A stretch of DNA of 64,000 nucleotides, taken from Chloranthus sessilifolius. Lineage: Eukaryota > Streptophyta > Magnoliopsida > Chloranthales > Chloranthaceae. The stretch's first letter is position 1. Each line of letters starts with the position of its first letter. Location of the stretch: positions 73,255,597 through 73,319,596 of the forward strand of contig CM037590.1 of assembly GCA_021018995.1 (NCBI GenBank). The letters run 5' to 3'. The position numbers and the translations under genes are program-made. A model generated the notes under the pieces. It was not told the origin of the DNA. It saw only the letters and a list, made by a program, of their open reading frames with translations, and searched no databases. Positions 23,056-31,960 of this stretch are shown in pieces.

Positions 23056-26000
23056 TTTAAGGATTTACAAACTTATCCATCTCTTTAAGGTCAGTTCTAA
23101 GCTCGTTTCTAGCCAGCTATAAGCTCTCCACAATTTCACAACCCTTCATGCCCCTTCTCACAGCTTCCCACCAGGTCTTGGCTGGCCTTCCTCTTCTCCT
23201 ACTTCCTTATACTTGTGGTGTCTCAACCCTCTGTATAGGGTCTGTTTCTGTCCTCCGATGGACATGTCCCACCATCCCAAGCGACAGTTTGTAGTTTTTT
23301 TCCTCTATAGGTGCTACTCTCAAATTTTATCTTATGTACTCATTTTGAATTTTATCCTTGTTACTCCAAACATTCATCTTAACATACACATCTCATCTCA
23401 ACCACATGTACTCCATCTTCTTATCGCTTTTTCATAGCCCAACATTTTGCACCATATAATATGGCAGGTCTAATTGCCACCTTATAAAATTGTCTCTTCA
23501 ATCTAAGTAAAACTCTAGGGTCACACAATAGTTTGCTTGCTTGTCTCCATTTCATCTAACATGCATTAATCTTATTCGAGAAAATGTCTTCAAACCACCA
23601 TCAAATGTAAAGTAGAACCTAAATAGCGAAATTTATGACAATGTGGCGCTGGATGATTTTCTATTTTAATTAAATCATCCTCTAGGCTATCATGTTGACT
23701 AAAATTTGCATTCTTCCATGAATGTCGTCTTTGTTCGGCTAATTTTCAAACCTCTCGACTCCAACTCTTTTCTCCATAATTCCATATTATCATTTATTTC
23801 TTTCTTTCTTTGCGAAATTAATACCCAATCATCCACACATAACATGCACCATTGAATCTCTCCTTGTATGTCTACGGTTAATGCAACGATGATCGGAAAA
23901 GCAAATAAGGGCTTGAGGCAGATCCTTGATGCAGCCAAGCTCCGACAGGGAACTCCCTCGACTCTCCACACATCATTTGTATACTATTTACAGCCCTTTC
24001 ATACATTTCTTGAACCTCTTGACTCAATTTGAAGAACCAACTCAACCAAGGCAGCGTAAACTCTATAAAGCAAAGAAAGAATGTTCAGCGTTACTTTCCT
24101 GATCCGTAAGCATGCTCGGTTCATTTGTGGTCAAGGCTTATTGTTCACTGCTTGGAAAGAGTGAACCTAAATAATGTGTTCATTAGAATAGGCATAGTAG
24201 AATCCACTTAGGATGCATAGTAAGCTATCTTGGTATAACTATTTATTAATTTGTCTGGCACTAGCTAGCTATCTCTAGTTTGCTTCATGTTCGAAGATGT
24301 GCTTCGTTTTTGGTCACTTGATCCACTAATCAGGTCTGTTCTGGTTCTGAAATCTGTTTACTTTTCTAAAGCTATCTGGTATGTTGATTTTGTTTGGTTT
24401 AATACCAATAATGAAAATTTCAACAAAAAAAGAAATTTGTCCACCTAGCAATCGAAAATCCCTTGATGTCATAAGTTTTATAGTTAGGTACCTTAAAAAT
24501 GTCAAAGAAAACAAACTTTGTGATGTGTTTTATATTTACTCAATACCATAACTCCCAAAGTTTCGACTGGGTTCTTTTGCTGATTCTAACATGGTTCTGA
24601 TATCACATTGCAGGGGAATAAAAATGGTACGCGTAAATGCCAGTTTCTTATAAGGAACAAGGTAGAAATTATGCACATAAATAGCATGTGGGACACAAAT
24701 ATGCATGGAAAGTTTAAAATAATAATAATAATTAATAGAAAGCACCATCGGCGGCATATTCATCAAAGTCAACAGCTTTGTCAAAAAGTTGCATTTTTTA
24801 GAAGTCGTGAATTTTGCAATTAATTCGTGACGATTTCAATAAATTGCGACTTAAAAAAAGGCCATTAAACAGTGCATATCTTGTATGCACAGGATGCTGG
24901 GAGGTGTGGACGGGAGACGGTCCTAACCTTTGACTTTTTACCCACAAATTCCGACTTTTTTAATATTTTTATATTTTCATAACTTTTAATCTTTTTTCTT
25001 TAATTTCTAATTTGTTCCCAATTTTTTCCTGAACTAGTCAAATTTTGGCGAATTTTCCCCTTGCAAACTTATTCCCGAACTCAAACTCGGTGACTATGAT
25101 TCAAGGTCCTTAATTAGGAATTTGGGATATCAACATGTAATCTATTTTTTCATCTGTTTCATCTCACGGTTAAAAGTCATTATGAAATGTTTCATTGTAT
25201 TTGCAAGACAAGTATCAGAAATCTGCATCTCAAATGTGGAGCAGTTAAATATCGTCAGGGTGTTAGAGCCACATTATGATTTTCTTCTACGTCTACAAGG
25301 CAACTTCAGAAAGCTGCTATAATAGCATAAAACAGAGAGCTGAATAGCTACAGACTAAATGGGTTAAACGGCATTATGTCAAAATGCATCAATAGGTTCT
25401 CTAGCTATTAGAATCCCCTCATATAAGCATAAAATAAAACAGAATAAACAGAACCTCAAGTAACAATGAAAAGAAAGGATAAGTAAACATTGGTAGCCAC
25501 TAACTGATTCACTAAACTAAAATGAGACCCTAATTCATGCTAAACTTTACAGACACATGAAACTAGAAACGTGCCACTAGAATACAAAATGTTGAACGCG
25601 AAAAAAGCAGCTTCTAGATAGGGCTTTCAATGAGTTGGCTTCAGCGGTTTGGGCTTAAAAAAAAAAATCCCGAGTCCAAAAGCACTAAAATCGAGCCTGG
25701 CCCGATTTTTTATCGAGGCCAGGTGTGGCCTAATTTTTAGGGTAAAAACAAAAAAAATAAAATCCAGCCGACCAAAACCCAGGCTGAAGAAGGCCCGGCC
25801 CAGTTAAACCCCATTATAGGATAAGGCCAGGATAGCCCGAACCCGGTTTGGGTCAGGTTTGGGCTAAATAAAATGAGCGGCTTCAATTTTGTATCTGGGC
25901 CAGGTTTGGGCCTAATTTTAGGGTAAAAAATAATTTAGCCTATCAAAAGTCCGGCCCGGCACCGCCTGTTAGAGCTCTACTTCTAGAGGCAAGATGATTA

Positions 26001-28709
26001 TATATATATATATATATATGAATAGTGACTCTGATTTGGATCTTACTCGTCATCAGCACTTGAAGCAAAAGTGCACTTACTATTGGAAGAACGAAGATAA
26101 AAATTAGATGTTTATAAAAGCGGAATTGTCAATATGCCTTGAGACAAAACATAACAAATTCAAATGTTTAATTTTAATACAAATGAGTATGCAACCAATA
26201 GTAGAAAAGGAATAAAGAGGTGAGTAACCGACCTCCAGAAGATCTGTTTTCTTCATGATTAACCTTACTCTTGTCTTCATGATCACTACCCAGTACCCTG
26301 TCTGTGGGCTTGTCATGAGGCTTCTCCTTGTCAAGTTCCATTTCTTGGTCCCTCTCCTTTTCTATTTCCCTTTCCCTATCTCTTTCCCTTTCTCGTTCCC
26401 TTTCTTTCTCCCTTTCTCTTTCTCTTTCCCTTTCCCTTTCCCTTTCCCTTTCCCTCTCTCTTTCCTGTTCCTTTTCCCTTTCCCTTTCACTTTCCCTCTC
26501 CCTCTCCCTCTCCCTCTCCCTCTCCTTTTCTATTTCCTTGTCCCTCTCTCTTTCCCTTTCCCTTTCTTGCCTCTCTACCTCCCTTCCATGCCCATGCTCT
26601 TGTCCATGTTCACGGTCACATTCCTTATCTTTGTCTTTATCTTTCTTATCCTCTTTTTGAAGATTTTCCTTATGCTCTTTTATGATTTGCCTCAATTCAT
26701 AGACATCCTTTGTAATAAGATCCAGAGGTTGTAGGAAAGAAAAATCATCATCAACATCTGCATCACTCTAGCAAGCATAAACCAGGTATGGATCAGCAGA
26801 AAGAGATGACGAATTCTGAAATATAAAAATGTTATGATGCTTCAAAAAACAATACAAAGATAATTTAGTAAAAAATTAGTGACAACATATTATTAAAGTT
26901 ATCACTCTTACAATACTCAGATTTGCTTCCATCTCTATATACTGAAGTCCTTTTTGTACAAATGTAACAAGAGCACCAGGTGGAACTATATTGACATCTA
27001 TAGGGCTTTTATTGATCCCTGCCTCGTATCCTAAAGCAAATGCAGAATGTGTAAAACCTGAAAAGAAGATCATTAGAAAACAAACTGAAATGGTGTCGGA
27101 TTTGTGATAAAACCAGTGTTGCCTGATCACTTCCATCAAACTAGAGGGAAATTTGGCTTTTGCCGAAACAACAGGGCACTCCAGGACACAACACCTAAGT
27201 ATTCTGGTGGCATCATAATAAAGTGTTGTGTGTCAACACTGCAATATGAAATCCTTTTAGTAATGTCTGACTGCTGGCGCTTTTAGGAAGAAAATTACGA
27301 ATGCATTGTTATGCCTTGGATTAATTTGTTGGTTATGCCGTATCGGCAGGTAATGGGTGGCTGATAACTATACATATCTGTGATAATCTATAATATTTCT
27401 GGTATGTACTAATCTAGAAGAACCCCCCAGGTATCGGAAGATACCTGCTGGTTTCAACATATATCAGCTGATACCAACTTGTATCAGTGGTACCATCAAT
27501 ATGCATTGGAAAAAAAGGAATTGCTATCCCATGGTATCGGCAGTGTTTATTGATAAGGCCTCCAATAGTGAATTTTTAAACCTTGACTTTTTTTCTTTTT
27601 TTTTATCGATACCAAAAATGATTATTTTTTTAGCTTTCAGATTTCTTAAAATATCAATTTACTTGATTTTAACAAAATAAATTCCTTACAAGGGATAAAT
27701 GCCAAGACACCCCCCCCCCCTAGAGAGTTTGACGTTAAGGAATCAAAGATGCAAAATTCCTCTCTAAAGTGCCAACAAACTTCATTTAATAAATTTTCCA
27801 GAAAATGGAAAGTTCATTTTTTATATGACAATAACCAGACTTCTGAAAATGTCTCGAATCACAATGACACTTTATCTGAAGTATTATGTATATGTCCTGG
27901 TGCGTAGTGTCAAATCAAGCAAATGTCAAAGCATCCCCAACTATTGGCACAGGAAATAAACAAAAAAGTAGAGTGTTCATGTAATAATATATACTGATAT
28001 TCAAAATTTAGAATGAGTAGTGAAATATTTTATTAGATGGAAGTAAGTCATGCTCGAGGTTCACAATGCTAAACTATTAATGTAGTTTAGCATTTCATTT
28101 ATGTAGTTTTAATCCATGCTTTATGTAGTTTTTTTAATCCATGCTTTCTTTTTTGAGAAAAAAAAAATCATATTTTCTTCCATTTCATTTTCGGATCTTT
28201 ACATATTCATTTACGTCATACTTTATTTTGTTTCATCTTCTTTCTTCACATCCTCACCTCTATCCTTCTACTTCATATCTATTCTTCTCAATGCTATCAG
28301 TCTATCACTCCATTACGAAGCTCTGAGTACTGGAGCTCAAACTAGCATTATTTAAAAAATACGTAGAAATCAATGTTGAACGTAGATCTTCAAAGTTCAA
28401 AATACTAGAACACACAAAACGAATAATTGTGTGATATGATGCCTCCTAAAAGTTACTACATAGCCTTCCCTGGTTGATAGAACTCATCTTCGAGCTTGAT
28501 TCATTGTATTCTTGGGAGAAATCTTCATCTTCCTTCAGTTGAAAACTCTGTTTCAAACTTTCAATCTTTGGCAACTGATCTGTGATATTTCAATCCAACC
28601 ACTTACAGTGGTTTGTCTTGGTTGGAATTTTGTGCCACAACATGCCTGCTCATATTGTCAAATTGGCTCATTTATGGCCAAAATCAACAAATTGTTTGAA
28701 GATTCCTTC

Positions 28710-28793
<84 letters not shown>

Positions 28794-31700
28794 TGTGTGT
28801 GTGTGTGTGTGTTCATGTACATCATGAAACTATAATAATTTTAATGTCTGACCTTCACACAAGAAATCATTATAGTAGATAATGTAGCCATCTCATCTAC
28901 ATGTTCTATTGCATCTCCAAAATTACAATTAGCCGCTTTCTTATAAAATTATTGGCATCAAATTGGTGACGCATTCTTCGTCATGAATCAAAAACTTTAC
29001 CACACCAACCCTTCTAATATACAATTATTTGTTCTTCAAATTATTCTACACACCACCTTCAGTGGGTACTTAGTAAAAGGTGAAAGCAATGATCATATCT
29101 GAAGCCTCCATCTTGAGGGTTGTAACTCCAAAGTGTCTTGAGAGCTCCATCACCATCAGTCTACCATTCATTTAAATAGCTATGACCATATTTCTATTCA
29201 ATCCATTTGTTGATCAAACTGATGACATATATATTCCATTTGATCCAGATTCAGTATAGCATCCCCTCGAGCACAGAAGTCTATTTCAGTATCCTTCTAG
29301 ACAGAAATTCTTTTTAGATGCCAGCGGATGCAAATGCCAAACATGATGTAAGCTAGAATTTATTCTAACCCCAAAAGGTCAAACAATAAGTTCGTTGAAT
29401 TAGAGTTTGGATGTAACTCTCAAACATTTGATCTCTCATTATCTCCTTCTTAAGAGGACAAAGAAACAATTTTATTAATGGATTCCTTGATAAAATATTA
29501 AAACCATTTTCATCTCCTTCACACATCATATTAGAAGCATAACCAATAGAAACCTTAATCTAATTCTTAATCTCAACCATTTAAGTCCGTTCACGGCTCT
29601 GCTCAGATAGGCTCCCTTGCCTCTACTTGCTTCTTTTCTTATTATATGATGGAAATTTCTGCTGTAAATTGAGTTTAATTGTCGTTTAAATAGAAGTGAA
29701 ATTGGTCCATTGTGTTTAACGCTGTGGCGCTCACACTCAAAAGGTAAAATGGCTTGCAAGTACATCAAACATAGCAAGGGGGGTTTCCATAAAAACACAT
29801 TTTATTGTTTAATTTGGATGAGCATGCACATTGCACCCTAAAATCTCATGATATCATAAGATAGTTCAACTTTGTTCTACTCTCCCCAAATGAATACTTA
29901 ATTGGAATTCTAGTACAGCAGATCATATCACAATACCATCTCTACTACAAAATTTTACCCTTGCTGTAAAAATGGGGCAATTTCCTTACTTTTCTCGAAC
30001 AAAGCGACTTTTTTAACTTTTCCAAATAATTTTTCTAATAAGTACTGACTGTGGTATCAAGAAATGAAAAAAACTCATGAACCTCAATACCTTTTCTTGC
30101 TAAGGGTGTGCTTGGATAGGGAGTAAATGAAACATTCTGAGGGTTCGGACACAAATCCACGATTTTCCACTCTTTCAATGCAACTTTTTCCTTGGAAAAC
30201 TAATTTCCAATAATCCCTCATTTTCTATGTTAAGAATGCGAGGGTATTCCTTGGATTTCAATCTTCCGAGACATTAGAAAACTAAAAACTCACTTACACA
30301 AATATAGTCAAGCTCAGAAAGTACTTCTATCTTTTGAGTTTGCAAGCTCTAGGGTTAAGGCAGCACTCTTTCCCTCCAAGTTATCCAACGAGGTGGTCAT
30401 CTCCAAGCACTCTGGCAAGATCAAAATGGGTAAGGAAACAGAATTTTTCGATTACATTTTTTTTTTCTTTGCTTTGTTTTCGGCAAGGTCACCATGTCAA
30501 GCCTCTGCATGATGGATCCTAAAATGTCTTATCTATACCCCTGTTAAATTTTGATTATTTCGGGTCGAGAATCCTTAGTAGCCATTTTTCTTTTTGGGTC
30601 AAGAATCTTAGCTAAACCTTGTTTGCTACTTTGGTTTTCCCTTCTTTATATAATTGATTTGAATGGCTTTGGATCACGACTATTTGATCTGCAATTTGGG
30701 TTCTCTTTTTTGGCTATGTAGTTGATCTAAACGGTCATTGATCGGCACGACATAACTAAGAAAGAACAAATCAAATGATATTTTTCTGATTTTCACCATT
30801 GCAATGCTCAAAATTGTTGCATTTAGGTGTCTCATTTTGTGGCCTTGCCTTTTCAACGTACTTCCAATACGTGAAATTAGCTATGCAAGCTAAGTGATTC
30901 CCTAAATTTCAGCGTACTTTCAATAGTTTATATGGCCGGAAAATTTCTCCTTCTCATGCTTTTCAATCGCTCAATGAAAATTGCATTAAGAAGAAAATTC
31001 TACTTCTCATGTTTGTTCTATAATGGGGAAATTCCAGCAATTCTACTACAAACGATAAACTATTTGTACCCAAAGTTGAATTAAGTCATTAACCATTTGT
31101 AGCGACAGTTGAATTACAGACTACTTATCCAAACGCTGGATTTTGATTTCCAACACATTTTTCAAATTAGCAAACATGCTCTCCAAACAGTAGAAAACGA
31201 AGGAAGCCTATGGATTCTAGCAAGCTCAAAATCCGTGATTATAGAAGGAAATTGAACAAAAAAAAAAAAAATGGGGTATATAGAGCAATTCCTTTACTTT
31301 TTTCGAACAAATAATTTTCCAATCAACTACTGAAGGTAGTATCAAGAAAACCCAAAATTCATGAATCCAGACACGTACTTATTTCAAACAAAGTAGGATC
31401 TATCAATTTAGCAATTAAGTTTTCCAACCAAACCCTGAAGGTGGTATCAAGAAATGCCCAAAATTCATGAATTTGAACACTTTTTCTTGATAAAATTAAG
31501 TAGTGGAAAAGAAAAGGGCCTATAAGTACAATTTTTTTACTTATTTCAAACAAAGTAGGATCTATCATTTTTCAAATCAAACCCAGAAGGTGGTATCAAG
31601 AAATGCCCAAATTCATGAACCCAGACACTTATACATTTTCTTGCCAAAATTAACTACTGAAGAAGAAAATTGAAGGAACCAAAAATGAGGGTATATCGGT

Positions 31701-31834
31701 AGCCAAAAAAATGGAAATGAGAAAAAAAATAGAGAGAGTTGTGAAGTTGGTAGTGAGGAAGGGGCACCTGATTCGTGAAGATAACGGAAGACTAGGTAGT
31801 TTAACTGAGTGGATGTGATGATATTGGTAGCCAT
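9244..31834 (-). CDS. HOS15: HOS15-like LisH/WD40 protein, 5' half (exons 1-5)
   Basis: Five exons (31768-31834, 26912-27057, 26233-26767, 9399-9493, 9244-9290) join in one frame of about 296 codons with GT donors and AG acceptors. The product begins with a LisH domain ([12 protein letters not shown] then [14 protein letters not shown]), continues as a long Arg/Glu-rich charged region, and ends with the start of the first WD40 repeat (ILEGHTSE, then [14 protein letters not shown]). This is the layout of HOS15, the plant TBL1 homologue that works in nuclear histone deacetylase complexes and as a CUL4 ligase receptor in cold, ABA and flowering control. The remaining seven or so WD40 repeats are not found; the next exon appears decayed. 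Introns are about 4.7, 0.14, 16.7 and 0.11 kb. Either the gene is a pseudogene or the rest lies left of the window. Confidence 0.85.
9399..9493 (-). CDS. HOS15: HOS15-like exon 4
   Basis: Begins after acceptor TTCATAG and completes the split glycine: [13 protein letters not shown], then [16 protein letters not shown], the lead into the first WD40 repeat. Donor GTTTGC. It is separated from exon 3 by 16.7 kb filled with transposons, yet its frame and splice sites are intact. Confidence 0.85.
9494..10177. other. Intron 3 sequence, nothing recognised
   Basis: AT-rich sequence downstream of the intron 3 acceptor side. No domain, terminal repeat or duplication was recognised. Confidence 0.5.
10220..10300 (+). 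mobile_element. L1 3' tail remnant
   Basis: The string ending TGTTACCGATCAAAAAAA is the typical 3' end of plant L1 elements and matches the reverse complement of the tail of the L1 at 57962-57990. It appears to be a heavily 5'-truncated insertion; target duplications were not found. Confidence 0.5.
10780..12420 (-). pseudogene. hAT transposase-like (DUF659/hAT dimerisation) pseudogene
   Basis: On the minus strand in order: a linker with [18 protein letters not shown] (12220-12330); the DUF659 domain with [36 protein letters not shown] and ENVVQVVT (11798-12073); a block with [19 protein letters not shown] and, after stops, [11 protein letters not shown] (11180-11400); and the hAT C-terminal dimerisation motif [18 protein letters not shown] then TGCEHN (10790-10895). 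Stops and frameshifts break it, and a SINE is inserted at 11480-11611. Proteins of this type can be transposases or domesticated regulators; here it is dead. No terminal repeats were identified. Confidence 0.8.
11480..11611 (-). mobile_element. tRNA-derived SINE, 5'-truncated
   Basis: A perfect 19-bp target duplication (TAACTACCAAATTAATATT at 11461-11479 and 11612-11630) flanks it. On the minus strand it has a pol III B-box-like AGTTCGAGTCTCC and a body with GTGGGATTAGTC twice, and ends in an A-run, read as a T-run at the left. It resembles the Au-type plant SINE; the A box is missing, so it is truncated at the 5' end. Confidence 0.88.
12421..13212. other. Intron 3 sequence, nothing certain
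   Basis: May contain the upstream part of the hAT pseudogene on the minus strand (an open frame at 12603-12806 has no recognised domain). No BED zinc finger was found. Confidence 0.4.
13221..13503. mobile_element. hAT MITE, CATAGTCAC family, 283 bp
   Basis: Perfect 9-bp terminal inverted repeats CATAGTCAC/GTGACTATG and an exact 8-bp target duplication CTTCTAGG (13213-13220 and 13504-13511). Inside, TCGG-rich subterminal motifs (for example ATTAATCGG on both arms) recur. No coding capacity. Confidence 0.9.
13512..14079. other. Intron 3 sequence, nothing recognised
   Basis: AT-rich. No gene, terminal repeat or recognised transposon signature. Confidence 0.5.
14080..15760 (-). repeat. Duplicated block, copy A, with RTE LINE 3' part
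   Basis: On the minus strand 14807-15046 reads [29 protein letters not shown] and PWCMLI, which are RTE-clade reverse transcriptase motifs, and 14230-14300 gives the RTE C-terminal region. The RTE is 5'-truncated at about 15050. The flank from 15060 to 15760 is not RTE. The whole block, including the truncation junction, matches 23080-24850, so it was duplicated as a unit after the RTE inserted. Reading frames are broken. Confidence 0.8.
15770..16719 (+). mobile_element. 5' LTR (partial) of Tekay-like chromovirus
   Basis: The right end GGGTCGTGACA at 16709-16719 is the inverted match of TGTCATGACC, which starts the 3' LTR at 21971. A primer-site-like GATATCAGATCC follows at about 16724-16736, in the place of the tRNA-Met site. 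The sequence shows no overlap with the part of the 3' LTR that survives, so both LTRs are probably partial, with the 5' copy keeping the right part. The left limit is uncertain. Confidence 0.55.
16793..18264 (+). pseudogene. Tekay-like gag, interrupted by a MITE
   Basis: Gag is spread over several frames: an N-terminal coiled region (16793-17026, [17 protein letters not shown]), then the capsid-like core after the MITE (17420-17683, [34 protein letters not shown]), then a tail with a zinc knuckle in 17971-18264. The knuckle [13 protein letters not shown] has three, not four, residues between the second Cys and the His. Stops at 17025 and 17683 and several frameshifts inactivate it. Confidence 0.85.
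17142..17418. mobile_element. MITE inside gag, 277 bp
   Basis: Terminal inverted repeats TATGGATCAAAATATCG and the inverse of CATGGATCGAAATCTCG, with flanking 8-bp copies GCTTGACC (17134-17141) and GTTTGACC (17419-17426), one mismatch. The length suggests hAT. The interior is full of CGATACG/CGTATCG motifs. Taking the element and one duplication out leaves the gag frame in phase, which supports the limits. Confidence 0.8.
18478..18924 (+). pseudogene. Tekay-like aspartic protease region
   Basis: The frame has the retropepsin-like layout: [16 protein letters not shown] with the active-site block, then [17 protein letters not shown], the family's downstream signature. The catalytic triplet reads Asp-Ser-Arg where Asp-Ser-Gly is expected, so the flap-side geometry should be lost. 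The frame ends at a stop at 18922-18924, ahead of the RT. Confidence 0.85.
18950..19719 (+). pseudogene. Tekay-like reverse transcriptase
   Basis: Shows the linker [18 protein letters not shown] (about 18970-19025), [44 protein letters not shown], the catalytic FVDDILIYS at 19510-19536, and FLGHVVSTE. Motif A reads [11 protein letters not shown] where the family has SKIDLRSGYHQ: the first catalytic Asp is Gly. A stop at 19717-19719 (in what would be a Trp codon) separates it from the RNase H. Confidence 0.92.
19885..20322 (+). pseudogene. Tekay-like RNase H
   Basis: Motifs in order: [15 protein letters not shown] (catalytic Asp), [31 protein letters not shown] (Glu), [13 protein letters not shown] (Asp), RQRRWMEYM, and [10 protein letters not shown]. 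The catalytic positions are present. The frame is closed by stops on both sides. Confidence 0.92.
20330..21415 (+). pseudogene. Tekay-like integrase
   Basis: The zinc-binding part shows [18 protein letters not shown] and [11 protein letters not shown] (about 20610-20745). The core shows [10 protein letters not shown] (Asp), [15 protein letters not shown] (Asp) and [12 protein letters not shown] (Glu), then [22 protein letters not shown]. Stops lie at about 20443, 20775, 21016 and 21150. Confidence 0.9.
21500..21922 (+). pseudogene. Tekay-like integrase tail and chromodomain
   Basis: After a disturbed GPF block near 21590, 21692-21922 contains [21 protein letters not shown] and then [18 protein letters not shown], the chromodomain pattern of Tekay/Del chromoviruses. 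The stop is followed by an A-rich stretch, a G-run at 21959-21965 that may be the polypurine tract, and the 3' LTR. Confidence 0.88.
21971..22740 (+). mobile_element. 3' LTR (partial) of Tekay-like chromovirus
   Basis: Begins TGTCATGACC directly after AGGGGGGAAGAA and pairs with the GGTCGTGACA end at 16719. It has a leader-like region with AAACCCTA and CTTCTTCTTC near 22310-22400. The matching right end is not found before the (TA)n tracts, so it is cut or displaced. The right limit is a guess. Confidence 0.6.
22760..23053. repeat. (TA)n and (TG)n microsatellite cluster
   Basis: (TA)n at 22760-22816, (TA)n(TG)n at 22869-22911, and (TA)n at 22993-23053, with a short (AAT)n between. The plus-strand frames of repeated Ile-Tyr and Cys-Val are artefacts. 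Confidence 0.95.
23080..24850 (-). repeat. Duplicated block, copy B, with RTE LINE 3' part
   Basis: On the minus strand 23699-23971 carries RTE motifs: [35 protein letters not shown]. The catalytic aspartates are read in a changed VDD context. The C-terminal RTE part lies at 23160-23480. The non-RTE flank (24060-24850) matches 15060-15760. Orientation and order are the same as copy A, offset about 9.0 kb. Confidence 0.8.
24930..25098. mobile_element. Right half of a CATAGTCAC-family MITE
   Basis: Ends GGTGACTATG and resembles the right part of the element at 53184-53526 (AATTTT- and CCGA-rich). The left terminal repeat and the target duplication were not found, so it is taken as truncated. 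Confidence 0.5.
25619..25979. mobile_element. hAT MITE, TAGGGCTGTC family, 361 bp
   Basis: Exact 8-bp target duplication CTTCTAGA (25611-25618 and 25980-25987). Starts TAGGGCTTTC and ends AGAGCTCTA, an imperfect terminal repeat. The interior repeats GGCCCGG, TTTGGGC and GGCCAGG motifs, typical of subterminal arrays. Located in intron 3. Confidence 0.88.
26233..26767 (-). CDS. HOS15: HOS15-like exon 3 with Arg/Glu repeat
   Basis: Opens after acceptor GCTAG with [22 protein letters not shown], a HOS15 signature, then about 90 residues that are almost only Arg and Glu, a purine-rich hexamer-like repeat (roughly 26340-26600), then [18 protein letters not shown] and RSSG. It ends in phase 1 at donor GTCGGT. 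The charged stretch exists in HOS15 of other plants, but here it is dominated by RE dipeptides. The plus-strand frames over it are shadows. Confidence 0.88.
26912..27057 (-). CDS. HOS15: HOS15-like exon 2
   Basis: It follows acceptor CTTTTCAG and encodes the second LisH helix and the conserved block [38 protein letters not shown]. The donor is GTAAGA (26911 down). Phase 0 at its end matches exon 3. This is the best-conserved exon and gives the family assignment. Confidence 0.9.
28713..28811. repeat. (TA)n(GT)n microsatellite
   Basis: About 78 bases of TA followed after AAG by about 18 bases of TG. It lies in intron 1 of the HOS15-like gene. Confidence 0.95.
29968..31650. repeat. Diverged GGTATCAAGAAATG repeat family
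   Basis: Four related units are visible, centred near 30050, 31340, 31440 and 31590. Each has a TTACTTTTTTCGAACAAA- or TTATTTCAAACAAAGTAGG-like start, then GGTATCAAGAAATG and a TTCATGAA string. The last two share long stretches and are probably a local tandem duplication. Confidence 0.6.
31768..31834 (-). CDS. HOS15: HOS15-like exon 1
   Basis: The ATG at 31832-31834 opens [22 protein letters not shown], the N-terminal LisH helix. The exon ends in the codon for Gly, split after its first base, at donor GTGCCC (31767 down). Length and phase fit exon 2 exactly. A purine/pyrimidine-rich leader (CTCTCTCTCT on the minus strand, near 31888) lies upstream. Confidence 0.85.
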
Positions 31835-31960
31835 CTTTGGAAACTGCCTTGTTAGGGGAGGGGGTATTCAGCCACCCATAGAGAGAGAGACAGAAAAGAG
31901 GGAAGAAGGGTTTTTTATTAGTTATTATTACTAGCTGGGAGTTGGTATTAGGTACCTGAC
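31835..31960 (-). promoter_or_regulatory. HOS15: Leader and core promoter region of the HOS15-like gene
   Basis: On the minus strand a pyrimidine patch CTGTCTCTCTCTCT lies about 50-60 bases upstream of the ATG, a feature of plant core promoters. No clear TATA box was seen. The GGGAGTTGGTATTAGGTACC string at 31937-31956 resembles the end of the MITE at 33221, so the promoter may include transposon sequence. Confidence 0.35.

Larger units (their letters stand above)
27058..31767 (-). other. HOS15: Intron 1 of the HOS15-like gene
   Basis: Bounded by donor GTGCCC and acceptor CTTTTCAG. It holds a TATCGG-rich degenerate repeat (27320-27600, perhaps an old relative of the MITE in gag), a (TA)n(GT)n tract, and several copies of a short repeat with GGTATCAAGAAATG. 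No other gene was recognised. The open frame at 29526-29798 (minus) has no known domain. Confidence 0.6.

Noticed and set aside
22854..23088. Plus-strand open frames of repeated Ile-Tyr and Cys-Val
   Set aside because: They are translations of (TA)n and (TG)n microsatellites; the same occurs at 28512, 36274 and 55817.
26255..26734. Plus-strand frames rich in Phe-Pro or Ser-Leu opposite exon 3
   Set aside because: They are shadows of the Arg/Glu tract on the minus strand, which has splice sites and protein-family support.
28141..28355. Phe/Ser-rich frames as a membrane protein
   Set aside because: T-rich intron sequence read in several frames; no conserved motif or start.
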